Below, in pieces: positions 24,117 through 35,702 of a stretch of 64,000 nt of DNA. Every line of letters starts with the position of its first letter. The first letter of the stretch is position 1. Below the pieces are notes generated by a model that had not been told where the DNA came from, searched no databases, and was given only the letters and a program-made list of their open reading frames with translations. This stretch comes from Strigops habroptila (lineage: Eukaryota; Chordata; Aves; Psittaciformes; Psittacidae): the NCBI RefSeq assembly GCF_004027225.2, contig NC_044278.2, forward strand, positions 95,472,743 to 95,536,742. Reading direction: 5' to 3'. The translations under genes were made by a program, and so were the position numbers.

Positions 24117-27100
24117 TTTATGTAGTCACTATACAGGAGTGTGCTCTTGACAACTCTGCAATGGGATGTGAAGCCTTAACCTCCTTCAGTGGGAAGTAAA
24201 AGGCAGACTTGCAGCCAAGGATAAGACTGGAAAATGTCCCCAACTCATCTCTTTTCCTTGGTGTTTCACTCTAGGAGACAATTACAGTCTGACAGGTCTT
24301 TGGTAGCATGGCTTCAGAGAAGCCTTACTGATGGGGAATACAAACCTGGGAGGAGAAAAAACAAAAAGCACAAAAAAGTTGCTTTTAACTCCATCTACAT
24401 TTATCATCAGTTTTGTGTTAGACATCTCCAGCACAGCACAGGGGGTGCCTGGGGCCTGGAATGAGCAGCTGGTGTGGCCGAAGGGCAAGGCTGTGTTACT
24501 TTTGGCAGCAGCACCAGCAATAGCTGGCTGGAAGCAGTTGTGAAAGTATGGCCTGTGGGGGCACTTGTGTTTTATGCTGATGTGTGTGCCGGCGGCCACC
24601 GAAACAGGCCCTCTCGCTGGCTCGTCCTGGCACTGGTGTTTGCTCGGCTGCGGGATCAGCTGGCTGCCAAAATTGATCCCACTGAAAACTTTTCTTTTGT
24701 TTTTAAACTGGATTAGCTTTCAGCTCTGTTGGCAAGCGGATCTAGCTTAACATGTGGCCGCATGAATGTTGGAGCCAGCAGAGAGAAGGCATCAGGAAAG
24801 CATGACTAAGGGAAGGGAAAAGGATGGAATGATCTCTTTTGCCAATAGCACAGTCTCAGCTTGGCTTAACCCCCATGAATCTCCCTCTCAGGGTAAAATT
24901 ACCTGTTACAGCTTGAGTCACTTTAATGGCTTGCTTCCACAGAAAGGGAAAAATCTTGTTCCTCTTTTCCTCACTCCTCTCATTTTAGACCTGGTGATTT
25001 TCTGAACTGGTGTAACCCACTGAATCAGCAGAAAGCTCACCCTGGCGAAGAAAAGGGAGTAGTGTTCCGCTGGCATAGCGGGTGAATCAGCTCAGTAACA
25101 CATCTGCCGAGGCTGCAGAGCTGGTACAAGCAGGAAGGGCAGCAGCAGCCGGCCCTGAGGCCGCTGACTGAACGCAGTGCACAGCTTCAGCCTCAGAAAT
25201 CCCTGTTGTAATGCTTGGTAGAAGAGCCACAATCTGGGTTCTCTCTGCAGTTTACAGGGACAATAGGCACTATCCCTTTGTCTTACAACAAATGTGGTGT
25301 TTTTCTCATAAAGCTGTAAGTTGCCACTGGTTTATAATTCCTTCCACACTCCTCCCTCTGTATTTTCAACCCACCCATGGGTGACATCTGTCCTAACACT
25401 TCCCTCCAAGCAGGCCTCTCCTTTGAGCCTTGATTTCCCTTGGGTTTGTTTCCTTATTAGGTAGGGAAATATTGACACAGCTCTACTAATGCTCTTTTTC
25501 ATCAGCCAGAACATTTCTCTGGAGCATCAACAAATGGCCCTGATGCTGCTTTGGGAAGACATTGTGCTCTGAGTTGTGGGAATACAAGCTCATAAGCAAG
25601 CTGCTATCAAAAAACCTCTATAAACAACAACTGGTTAAAAAGAGTATAGAAAGATGGACTCATGTGTGTGTGAAACAGGTGATTATGTGCAATTCTAGTG
25701 GTCAGATAGTGGTAAAATGCCCAAATTACATTTGACGTGCTCAGGACAGCCATGGTACACTTAAGCACGGCGCTGGCTGGGCACCGTCTTCGTGCGCTAA
25801 AACCAGAAATTCCATGCTGTGTTTGCCCAAGTTTAGGCGTTCATCTTTTGAAAGAAGGAAGCCCAGACAAGGAGGGACTAGAACATCTTCAAATGAAGAG
25901 GAGGTATCACAGGTGGGCAGGTGTCCAATCATGCCCACACGGCTCCTCTTCTTTTATAAGGGGACAGAGTAGGACCAGCGCAAAGAATTAGTGGTGAATA
26001 AAATGTACTCTAAAAATACATCAGGAAAAAGGTTATATGAGAAATGTATGAACTTAGTAACGAGTGAGGAATCTAAAATGCCGTATTGTTGATGATGTCT
26101 TTAACCATAAAATTACAAAGATTAGTAGAATCAGGAAGTTCTTGATATAAAAATGGCTGTTGGGAAAATGTAGATAAGGGGTACTTGGAAAACGTGAAGT
26201 ACAAGCACTGGGATATCACTTGAACATGGTTTGGGTAGCGGAGGAGTGGATTAAGCTATCACTTTTCAGAAACTCAGATGACTTGATGATGGACAGATGG
26301 ACAAAGAAGATGATGGACAATTAGAAGAAACAAGCAGGATGCTGAAGAGCACCTGAAGGTCTTGGTTGCTTTTATGTGGCAGCTCTGCCTTCCAGGGCTG
26401 CTTTCCGGTGGATGGTGGATGATGGATGAAATACCCCAGTGCGTGAGCACTCTGAAGGGGATTTTCAAAAATACGTGTCTTTGATCCACCTGTTTCTGTT
26501 AAGCTCAGCTGGGAGGGCAGGCCAGGCACCAGGAGGGAAGGCGAGGAAGAGGAGAGTTCTTCCTCTTCTGGCTGCAGAAAACTGGGGAACCACAGCTTTG
26601 GCGTGTTATTGAATGGGTTTAAAATTCCAGATCCCTAAACAATTGGCAGAACGATGTCAGCTGCATGAGGGAACTCCGTCTGAGAGAAATACAGTCTAGC
26701 CTGTGATATTACTTGTGTGGGTAGTCCTGAATGCGAACAGACTCTACCGTGCCGATGAGTGATGTGACTGCAGTGGGTGAGTGAAGAGTAGGGGAGTGAC
26801 AGGGGTGCAGGAGGCGGAGTACGTGCATTTGGGAACAGCTTTCGATGTAGTGTTTCACAAAGTCTAACTGGGAAGTTCGGTTTGGCTTTGATGTGACACT
26901 TGTTGACTGAGAACAGGAGGACTGCAAAAAAGACACAAATCACAAAGATCCTCTGCTGTCTCAGCACTTCCAGCTGCGGTTTCACAGTCTGGTAAGCTGA
27001 GGGTCCTTCCAGGCAGATGTGGGATCCCCCGTGCTCATCTCCCTGGGACTAGCCTGTGTTACTGCAGGAGACCTGCCCAGGTTTGACAGGCCGTGGTACT

Positions 27101-27230
27101 CTCCAACGGATTCACTGGTAGGAAATGGTACAGCCAGTGTGTTAAAGCAAACAGGAATGTGTCTCCATCCTTTTATGAAGCACATAAGGATACCTGGCTA
27201 AAATTATGTTAATTTTTTAATGAGTGCTTT
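24117..27230. other. Intergenic region upstream of TRIM13
   Basis: No exon, RNA gene or repeat that I can name was seen in this 3.1-kb stretch. Its right edge runs into the TRIM13 CpG island and may hold promoter-proximal elements. Confidence 0.45.
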
Positions 27231-28270
27231 CAGGAGGTGGAAGATGCTCGGCCGGTCGCCACCCAGCAGCGCTCCTCCTTAGGCTGCGCAACGCGAGCTG
27301 GGGAGCTATAGCCCCAAGTTTGATTTAGCGGGGTTAATAAACAACAGAACCCCACCAATATCTCGGCGGAAGCACAGGCAGCCTGGCCACCGGCTGAGGC
27401 AAGCGGCATCCACCGCCTGCCCGCCAGGCCGCCCGTTCCTCCCTGCCTTCCTCCCTCCGGGCAGCCGCGGAGGCTTTCCTTGCCTCTCGCCGGCGAGCGG
27501 AGGAGGAAGAGCCGCCGCCGCAGCGCCTGCCCCGGGGCCGGATCGGCGGCCGCTGGCCAAGGTGGGTGGGCGCAGCCGGTCCGGGGCTGCGGGCAGCAGC
27601 TCCCGAATCACCGATCGCTTCTGCAGAGGCCGGGGCCGAGGCCTGCCCACCCGTTCCGTGCCGAGCGGCGGCGAGGAGAGGCGTGCGGCCGGGCGGACAG
27701 CGGGTGCCGGCCCTCGGCATCGCCCGCCGCGGTGAGAGGGGGCGCCGGGCCGCGCCGCGCTGGGCCGGGCCGGGCGGGTTGGCGGGAGGCGGGAGCGGCG
27801 GGCTGGGGCCCGGCGCGGGGGCCGTTCTGGACGCGGCGCGGAGCGGGTGCGGCGGCTGCTCGCGCTCTCCGCCTGCCCCGGCTTCTCCGCGACCCCCGGC
27901 CCGGCATGGTGAGTAGCGGGTGCCGGCGGCGGTGCGGCCCGCGCCCGGGCGGCAGGAGGAGCAGGCGCGGCCGGGCGGGTGAAGGCCGCGCCATTGTGCG
28001 GTCGGCGGGAGCCGGCGCGGCCGTTGTTTGGGGCGGCAGCGCTGCTCCCGCCTCGGCCGTTCTGTGCCTTGCGGGGAGGGCCCTTCCCCGAGCAGCGGTG
28101 CCCGGCGGGGCGGCTGTGACCCCGGGAGCGGGGCCGGGAGCGGCATAGTGCTCCAGGCGCGTGTCGGGGATCCCGGAGGAGCAGGGCTGTAGCCGCGAGC
28201 AGGGAGAGAATTCCTGCCTGGGGACGAGGGAGCGAGCGCGGGAGCGTACGTTGGCGCTGCTCGGTCGGCA
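27231..28270. promoter_or_regulatory. CpG island promoter of TRIM13
   Basis: About 1 kb of very GC-rich, CpG-dense sequence peaks between 27460 and 28150 and falls away on both sides. It contains the inferred TRIM13 first exon, which ends at 27908 before a consensus GTGAGT donor. GGCGGG boxes are frequent (for example 27770-27800) and no TATA box is evident. The transcription start cannot be fixed from the sequence. Long stop-free frames on both strands here reflect base composition and not genes. Confidence 0.8.
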
Positions 28271-31200
28271 TGATGTCAGACCCTGTGGAGGACACGGTAT
28301 GCTTGGGGCTGCAGCCGCTCTGAACCAGGGTTGCTTGTTCCTCCAGGCCTTTCTAGCGTTCTGAAGGCTGGACGTGTTTGAGCCACCTGGTTCTGCTGGA
28401 AAAAGCTTTGGCAATGGTTTAAAGCATGGCCACTTTCCTCAGCTCTTTGTCCGTCTGGATACCCACTGCACCCAGGGGTCAATAGTTCCATGCTTCAAGT
28501 GTCTACACTGGCCCTCCATTAGGTTGTAGGTCCTCCTGATGCTGGTTAAGATTGTTGCTGCTGGAAGGAGGAGCTCCCATCACCATTCCTCCTACCTTGT
28601 CTGTGCAAGACCTTTTTCAGGGCTGATTCAACAGACCAATCTGACAGAAAGCTGGGGAAACCGCTTGTAGAAGGCCTGACAAGGACCGGGGTCCTTGCAA
28701 AGGAAGGGAGACAAGAATTCTCCTGACTAGCTCAATTGCTTGTGGAAATGCAGCCTGACATGGTCAAGTTTTATTTAGAACACACTGTAGGAAGCTCATA
28801 ATTCAAGAGCTACCTTTTTGTTTTGTTTGAAGGTTGGTGAAATTTTGGTTTTGCTTTCATCCTGCTTCTAGCTAATAAACCCAACGTCTGTGCTGAGAAG
28901 CACGCAATATGAATGTCTATGAGTGTTCCTCTGGAGTGTGGGAAAAAGCTACTGTGGTTATTTTTCCATTTATGTTTTGATTTCTTTGGCTATTCATCTT
29001 CCTAATGATAAACTGTGCAAGTCGCTCTGTCTGAGGTGGTGACATCTGCTGAGTTTGTACCTAGAGAGTTTATGTAGCTCAGGTGAAGGAAAAAAAAGCT
29101 GTGCCTTTTGGGCCATGTGCTACATGTGGAGAATTCCAGGGCCATCCAAACCTGGATCAGAAGTTACACAGAGAAACTCCCAGTGGAGAAGTTGAAATGT
29201 TGCTGTGGTTCCTCACACAAATACCAGGTTGCTAATACAAAGGGATGTTTCAATCCACAGGCAACTTACTCTCTGAAATTAATGTCCTAACGAAGACGGA
29301 AGTTCAGCTGCCCCAACCAGTCATACAAGTTTTCAGTATTGTTGGTTTGGTGTTAGTGGTGTTGTAAGAGGGGGAAAGAAAAATCCAACCTAGTAGACTT
29401 GCCCATTTCCTTTTTTAAAATCCGAGGGTTTTAATGATGTCATATAATGGTTTTGAAGTTCAGTTATATTTATAAAGCATAATTATTTAATGGGATAAGT
29501 GGGGTTGGAATGAAACAGGACAGTTTTATTTGGATCCTGAAACCTTTTTGTGTATCTTTTTTTATATTTTTAGGAGCATGAAAGTCTTCAGTGTTTGTCC
29601 GGCAATTTTACTGGAGCGTGTTGTAGTAAGCATTTTCTGCAGTGGTTTGCAGTCCTCACTGTCAGGCATGCAGAGCTGCTTTTCCAGCTCCCTAACTAAG
29701 AAGTAAAATCCTTCCTGCTAAAGGAGGTGGAGCAGAGCAAATGTTTTCTGCAATGTGGATTTCCATTTACTATAAGATGGAGAACTGACATTTTAATAAC
29801 TGACATTTGTAGTTACTACCCTCTTAACACAAGCCAAACCAATCTCTGTGCTGCTACCATGGCTGAATGCTGGCAGTACAAGTGGGAAAGAAAGTGCTAT
29901 TTATGAAGAGGAAGACTCAAGAGTATAGGGCAAAATCATAGTCTTCTCATCATCCCCTCCTATTTAGCAGTAGTAAGAGGATGGAAGAGAAGCATTGCTT
30001 ATTCTGGTGTTGAGAGGTGCTTCAAAATCACGCTCTCACAGAAAATGAACTTATTGAATGGGATCTGTGGTCTTAGAGGAAACCTTAGGTAGTAAATGGG
30101 GTCCTTAGAGCTTTTCTCTGGGGCTTTGTCCCTAGCTGTAATGGTTCTTTGGGCTTCTTCTGCCCGATGACCTTAGTCCTGAGGTTGAGTAGAAAAGCTG
30201 GCAACTTTTTCAAACTCTCCTTATTCCAACAAAGAAATACCTCCTCCTCATCACTGGAAATGCATGTGAGGTTTGCTTACACCTCTTGAGAATGGCTTTT
30301 ACTGAGAAGTCTCACTGTGACTGTATGGGTCCTCTTGTAAAAGAAACTCAGAACTGACCTTGCTTTTCTTCCCTGGAGTGATCTTTCCTTGGATCACTGG
30401 TATTGATTTTATTCTTCTCCTGTGCAGCATAGAATGGTTCGGGTTGGAAAGGACCTTAAGATCATCTAGTTCCAACCCCCCTGCCATGGGCAGGGATGCC
30501 TCCACTAGATCATGTCGCCCAAGGCTCCATTCAGCCTGGCCTTGAACACTGCCAGGGATGGAGCATTTACCACTTCTTTGGGCAGCCTGTTCAGTGCCTC
30601 ACCACTCTCGTAGTAAAGAACTTCGTCCTTATATTTAACCTGAACTTCCCCTGTTTCAGTTTGAACCCATTACCCCTTGTCCTGTCACTACAGTCCCTGA
30701 TGAAGAGTCCCTCTCCAGCATCCTTGTAGGCCCCCTTCAGATACTGGAAGGCTGCTCTGAGGTTTCCATGCAGCGTCTCTTCTCCAGGCTGAACAGCCCC
30801 AGCTTTCTCAGCCTGTCTTCATACGGGAGGTGCTCCAGCCTCCGTATCCTCATGGACTTCCTCTGGACTTGCTCCAACAGTTCCATGTCCTTCTTAGTGT
30901 TGGGAACACGAGAACTGTACACAATACTTGCAAGTACTGTGCATGTACAAGCATGGATCTTCTCTTGCAGCTCTCCTCTTGGCTCCCATGTTTTCCACTT
31001 CATATTTCTTTGAGGAGACAGAAACCTTAGTAGTAACATCAAAACTAGTTAAAAGAGCTCATTCATATGCCTTGCTGTCACAGCAGTACTTTGATGCTCT
31101 TTTTTTGTGATACACTTTTCAATTTATAAAAGGAATTTTATTACATATCTGTATTACATATATATGACTACATATTGTGTAATATGGAAATAATTTGTGC

Positions 31201-33491
31201 AAGGGAAGCATCTTTCTAATTATAGCTTGAAACTAAGTATTTGAGAGTTCTGGCTAATATAAATTGTCACCCATTTCGGTCTTTATTAGCTATTTGTTTT
31301 CTTACAGTGTGCTGGAAGTTATAAGGTGTCTGCCACTGAGCACTTGGCTTTGGTTATAGGCACTGTAAGGGTAAGGCACTGGGTCCCTTCACTGAGATTT
31401 TCCAGTAGAAAGAATTACATGATAAATCCTCTTCCCGTAGGTCCTGTCCACAGAAAGAAATTGCTGAGGTGTGAATGCCTTGAGAATGGAATTGGAAATA
31501 GAGATTGCAGACGAGCAAAAATGGTGAACAGCTTTGTTTCCTGATGAATTATCAGTGATTATGGGCAGCTGATCTTGGAAGTATTTTAACTTTTGGCTGA
31601 ATAGCCTGAATAACCATGTTCACTTGGTTATTTAAGTATATTGCAGGAGCAAGAGGAAAGCTAACTTTTTAAGTGCGTGGTGACTCGCCTTTGGCTTTGC
31701 AGGTAGAACACAGAACCACGTCACATATTCTGTAGCTGAAGAAATTCTCAAGCTGGGCTTTTTCAGACACTTTTAATGTTGCCTTCTTACAGTAATCGTG
31801 CATGGGGTTTGAAACTGTAAGCCTTGGAGGAGTTGAGCAAGTAAAGTGTAACCAAATCTTAGCAAGGCGTGTTGGCTGGGTATCTTCTGTGAAAATCCGG
31901 TTTCTGTGTATTGCATCAGTGAGGAAAGACGTAAGTCTTGAACTGTTGTTATGAATACATGAGCTATTTTCATTCAGAGTCCTTGCTGGGTTTGGCAAGC
32001 CTTTTTTTTCCAGCGTTTCTAGTTGGGAGTCCAGAAATGGTTCTGCCTGAGCACGAGCTGTTCTTGTGCCTGCCATCTGGTGGCCAGCTAACTGGGCTGG
32101 CTGCAGACCCCAGCTGAGGCTCTGTCTTAGGGGTACTGGAGAAAAAAGTAGATCCTTTTCTCACTGAGCTGTGTCTCAGATGGAGATTGGGTTTTGCATG
32201 GTTTCCCTAGAGGAGAAATTCCCTAAGTTCCTGTTACCATCTTTCTTCTCTTTCCTAGGATATGATGGAGCTCCTAGAGGAAGATCTCACCTGTCCCATT
32301 TGCTGTAGCCTGTTCGATGATCCTCGTGTCCTGCCCTGCTCCCACAATTTCTGCAGAAAGTGTCTGGAAGGTATTCTTGAGGGAAATGTGCGGAATGTGC
32401 TTTGGAGACCATCCCCTTTCAAGTGCCCCACGTGCAGGAAGGAAACTCCTGTTACTGGCATCAACAGTTTGCAAGTCAACTACTCCCTGAAAGGTATCGT
32501 GGAGAAGTACAACAAAATCAAAGTAACTCCGAAAATGCCCGTGTGCAAAGTGCACAGCGGGCAACCCCTTAACATCTTCTGCCGGACAGACATGCAGCTG
32601 ATCTGTGGGGTTTGTGCCACCCGTGGTGACCATACAAAGCACGTTTTCTGTTCTATTGAAGAAGCTTATTCCCAGGAGAAGCGGGCCTTTGAAACCCTCT
32701 TTCAGGGCTTTGAAACGTGGCGTTGTGGAGATGCCCTCTCGCGGCTGGATACCTTAGAAACCAGTAAGAGGAAAGCTCTGCAGATGCTGACCAAAGATTC
32801 TGACAAAGTGAAAGAGTTCTTTGAGAAGCTGCAGCACACGCTGGAGCAGAAGCGTAATGAGATTCTCTCTGACTTTGAGACCATGAAGCTTGCAGTGATG
32901 CAGGCCTACGACCCGGAAATCAATAAACTGAACACCATTCTGCAGGAGCAGCGGATGGCTTTTAACATTGCAGAGGCCTTCAAAGATGTGTCTGAGCCTA
33001 TTATATTTCTGCAGCAGATGCAGGAGTTCAGGGAAAAAATCAAGGTGCTCAAAGAAACTCCTTTACCTTGTTCCAGTGTGGACATCAGCCCTACAATGAA
33101 GAGCTTTGATACCAGCCAGTGGAATGGCATAAAGCTAGTTGATGTGGACAAACTTTCCTTGCCTCAGGAAAACAACACTCTTAAATTCAAGATTCCCTCA
33201 GTCTTTTCGCGCAGATTTGTAGTGAATTCTCTTATTTGCTTGCTTATTCTTGCTGTCACCAGGATGTCCTTTGTGGAGTCAGTTGTTGACAATCTCCAGT
33301 GCTGGAGATCTCAATTCTTTGCAATTAACTTGTCCTATTTGGCAGATACGGTGGAGATAGCAGATCACGCAGTCTTTTACTGGGAACAGATGACAGATGG
33401 AGCTTCACTTCTAAGAGAAAAGTGTAAAAACTATACATTGGTTGTACTGGATAATGTTGCACAGTTTGTGTGCAAGTATAAACTGTTGTGA
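27906..33491 (+). CDS. TRIM13: TRIM13 longer isoform, initiated in exon 1 (inferred)
   Basis: An ATG occupies 27906-27908, the last three bases before the GTGAGT donor at 27909. Splicing to the acceptor at 32258 joins it to GAT ATG ATG GAG, giving [10 protein letters not shown] in frame with the main coding exon (411 residues). I recall a human TRIM13 isoform that is three residues longer at the N-terminus, which would fit. The exon-1 ATG has G at -3 and, after splicing, G at +4. I found no other ATG between 27250 and 27905, so it should be the first AUG of a message starting in the island. The splice itself is inferred, not observed. Confidence 0.6.
28271..32258 (+). other. TRIM13 intron 1, distal part
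   Basis: Intron 1 runs from donor GTGAGT at 27909 to acceptor TTTCCTAG ending at 32258. It carries a CR1 fragment at 30428-30945. Human TRIM13 has alternative 5' untranslated exons; any such exon here is not evident from sequence alone. Confidence 0.6.
30428..30945 (-). mobile_element. CR1 LINE 3' fragment in TRIM13 intron 1
   Basis: The plus strand begins CATAGAATGGTTCGGGTTGG and GAAAGGACCTTAAGATCATC, the reverse complement of a CR1 3' end. It continues through CAGCCTGTCTTCATACGGGA and CTCATGGACTTCCTCTGGAC, the ORF2 C-terminal part. The minus frame reads [20 protein letters not shown]. It is antisense to TRIM13 and was probably related to the copy at 582-917, which it resembles closely at its 3' end. 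Confidence 0.92.
32262..33491 (+). CDS. TRIM13: TRIM13 (RFP2), ER-anchored RING E3 ubiquitin ligase
   Basis: TRIM13 is a tripartite-motif ubiquitin ligase held in the ER membrane. Human work links it to ER-associated degradation and ER-phagy. The whole main coding region is one exon of 409 codons (human about 407). The RING shows C11/C14, C26/H28, C31/C34 and C55/C58. The B-box2 ligands are C95, H98, C107, D110, C115, C118, H124 and H127. A coiled coil follows (about 165-240), then a hydrophobic anchor near 319-333 and a C-terminal tail with two N-glycosylation sequons (N356-L-S, N390-Y-T) ending CKYKLL. Two ATGs stand side by side; the second (32265) has A at -3 and G at +4 and matches the usual MELLEED start. 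The exon begins at 32259 after a pyrimidine-rich acceptor. There is no B30.2 domain, as expected for this family member. No lesion was seen. Confidence 0.98.
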   Translation: MMELLEEDLTCPICCSLFDDPRVLPCSHNFCRKCLEGILEGNVRNVLWRPSPFKCPTCRKETPVTGINSLQVNYSLKGIVEKYNKIKVTPKMPVCKVHSGQPLNIFCRTDMQLICGVCATRGDHTKHVFCSIEEAYSQEKRAFETLFQGFETWRCGDALSRLDTLETSKRKALQMLTKDSDKVKEFFEKLQHTLEQKRNEILSDFETMKLAVMQAYDPEINKLNTILQEQRMAFNIAEAFKDVSEPIIFLQQMQEFREKIKVLKETPLPCSSVDISPTMKSFDTSQWNGIKLVDVDKLSLPQENNTLKFKIPSVFSRRFVVNSLICLLILAVTRMSFVESVVDNLQCWRSQFFAINLSYLADTVEIADHAVFYWEQMTDGASLLREKCKNYTLVVLDNVAQFVCKYKLL

Positions 33492-34895
33492 AGTAGGAAT
33501 AGAAGAAGTAAGAGAAATCTGGTGAAGAAAACATAGAACTTCTCAAGATTAATTGGGTTTTCAAGACTTCCAGTGAAAACATTCCAAGATTCAAAATGTT
33601 TCCAAAACATTCATGCTATTCACACAGTTTGAGTGCTGATAAACTGGAAGATGAAATGGAGCTTTGAAAAACACATTGTTTTGGATTCTTCTTTTAGTGG
33701 TGATTATGGGAATATTATTCACTGTAAATCATTCTTCTTACCAAAATATAGGGCAAAAGTGTGTATGTAGTTTAATGTTAATTGTAGAATAAGATAAAAA
33801 ATGTCACTTCCTCAGAGGTCACAGTTAAAAACACTTACTGTTTTTTCCTAAATGGGAGGTGGTTGGGAAAGAGGAAGAAGAGTTGTGACTGAGAAGAGCA
33901 CTGTACTGAGAGGCTGGCTGCGGACTGCCCTGCCGCTGCAAAATAGAGCATGCATCCTTCACGTTCTGGAGCCACTTTCTATCTGAGGATGTTACTTCTC
34001 TCTAGAACAGATACATGTACTTTTTTGTATAACCAAATGTTGTGATGATCCTGTGCATTCAGATTACTGTAGGTTATTGTTTACATGTTCTGTACAAAAA
34101 AGTATCTTCAGGACAAGCATAAATTCTAGAGTAAAGAGAAATCAGTTGAGGTTGGTAAGAGAAGAACAAGCTAGAAGGTAGTACATGCTTTGCAGATAGT
34201 ACAAACTTTGCAGTCTACTTTTCCAACATCAAATCGCAGGGATAACTGAGCTGTCTTACTAAATCCATGTTTCTCTGAAGCCACACTTTCTTAAAAAGTG
34301 GCCTTAATGTGTTGAATTTAGTGTGGTGAAAGGCATGCCTGGGTCAGCTGCTAGTGCTCTAGCCCTGCAAAGGTGGCAGGTAGAGCAGTTTCCTTCCTGT
34401 CCCTCTCTTGACTCCAGATCGTCATTCCAAAAGCCAGGAAAAATGATGGGATGATTCCTTGGAACAGAGTGCATAAAGTGACAGGAGTATGGATGTTGTT
34501 AGTGCTTTAGCATTGGAACATATATAGGCTCTTCTAGTGTTACTATATTTTTGTGTACCTTGTTTCAGGAGCTAGTTGAATTTTCTGAGTGTATTAACTT
34601 GGCTGTGGGATAACAGTGATCTGAAGTGAACTGTAAGCTTGAGTTCTCTGAAGTGCCCTTCTTTAAGAGCGTACAATACTGAGATGTATTGCTTGAAGAG
34701 CATCTAACCTCTTTTTGCAGTGGTCCTATGAACACCAATATATAGAATGAAAACATGTAGTTGAATTTTCTGCGAAACAAACATGAAGTGTGCCATACTT
34801 TGGGGATATTCATTAGCTTCTCTCAAGGTTTAATAAGTTATGACGGTCAATTCACTGTCTTTGCAAGCTGTTCATTTCAAAAATGAAACATTAAA
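33492..34895 (+). other. Probable TRIM13 3' UTR
   Basis: AT-rich sequence without a credible open frame follows the TRIM13 stop. The variant hexamer ATTAAA at 34890-34895 is the best polyadenylation candidate I found before KCNRG. In human some transcripts run from TRIM13 into KCNRG, and the 1.6-kb spacing here would allow that. Confidence 0.5.
34890..34895 (+). terminator. Candidate TRIM13 polyadenylation signal ATTAAA
   Basis: A common variant hexamer about 1.4 kb after the TRIM13 stop and 230 bp before the KCNRG start. No canonical AATAAA was found between the two genes. Confidence 0.35.
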
Positions 34896-35124
34896 TTCCA
34901 AGAATCAAAGTTTCCAAGCAACCAAACCCTGCAAACAAAACTATTGTACATGATATTTACATCTTTGTTGCCTGGGAATACTGTCGCTGCTCCACACCTC
35001 ACTCCAAACACTTGGTAAAAGCACTGAATGGTTCTTGCAGCTGCAGATGCCTTGCAGTTTAGGAAAGATCAAGTCACAGACACGTAGATCAGACAGTTAC
35101 AATTTGTGAGTGGCTGAAAAAGCA

Positions 35125-35702
35125 ATGAGTAATCGAGAGGTGGTAGTTGTGAGTGTGGGAGGGGTGAGATTTGTAACCCGGGCTTCTACCTTGCAGCAGT
35201 TCCCTGAGTCCAGGCTGGCACGGATGTTGAATGATGATGACCGGGAATTTAAACTGGTGAATGGAGAGTTTTTTGTGGACAGAGATGGAACTTTGTTTAG
35301 TTACATCATGGACTTCTTGAGGACTCTCCAGGTCTCCTTACCAATTGATTTCTCAGACTATCAGAGGCTGCAGAGGGAAGCAGAATTCTATGGGCTCTAC
35401 CCTCTGGCTGACCTCCTGAGCCAGGAACACTTGCTGAAGCCAAGGCTGGAGATCTTGGAAGTGCGTTTTTCTCTCCAAGAGATGCAGGCCTTTTTCCGGA
35501 TCTTTGGTTCCTGCAGTGCCACTGTTGAGACACTAGCTGAGCAGATCACGGTGTTCATGGGGCAGCAGTCAGGACAGAGCTGGAACAGCCCTTTTCCTTC
35601 TCAGAAACCACTTGTTCCGCTTCCTTTGGAAAGACCTTCTCATCATGACATGGTTTTTCAGTGCGGTACTGACTACTCTGCTGGTGACCAGTTTGTGGCC
35701 AG
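35125..35702 (+). CDS. KCNRG: KCNRG coding exon 1
   Basis: The exon encodes the T1 domain and linker as far as GDQFVA plus two bases of an arginine codon. The donor after GGCCAG is GTACTC, a weaker match to consensus than the other donors in this window. Read-through meets a stop four codons on, at 35713. Confidence 0.94.

Noticed and set aside
27306-28414. Long open frames of 222-329 codons on both strands
   Set aside because: They lie in a CpG island where stops are rare, overlap in several frames and have only proline/arginine/alanine-rich translations without any domain.
35110-35124. Upstream GTG start extending KCNRG by five residues
   Set aside because: The ATG at 35125 aligns with the known family start; a GTG start is not expected in a vertebrate gene.
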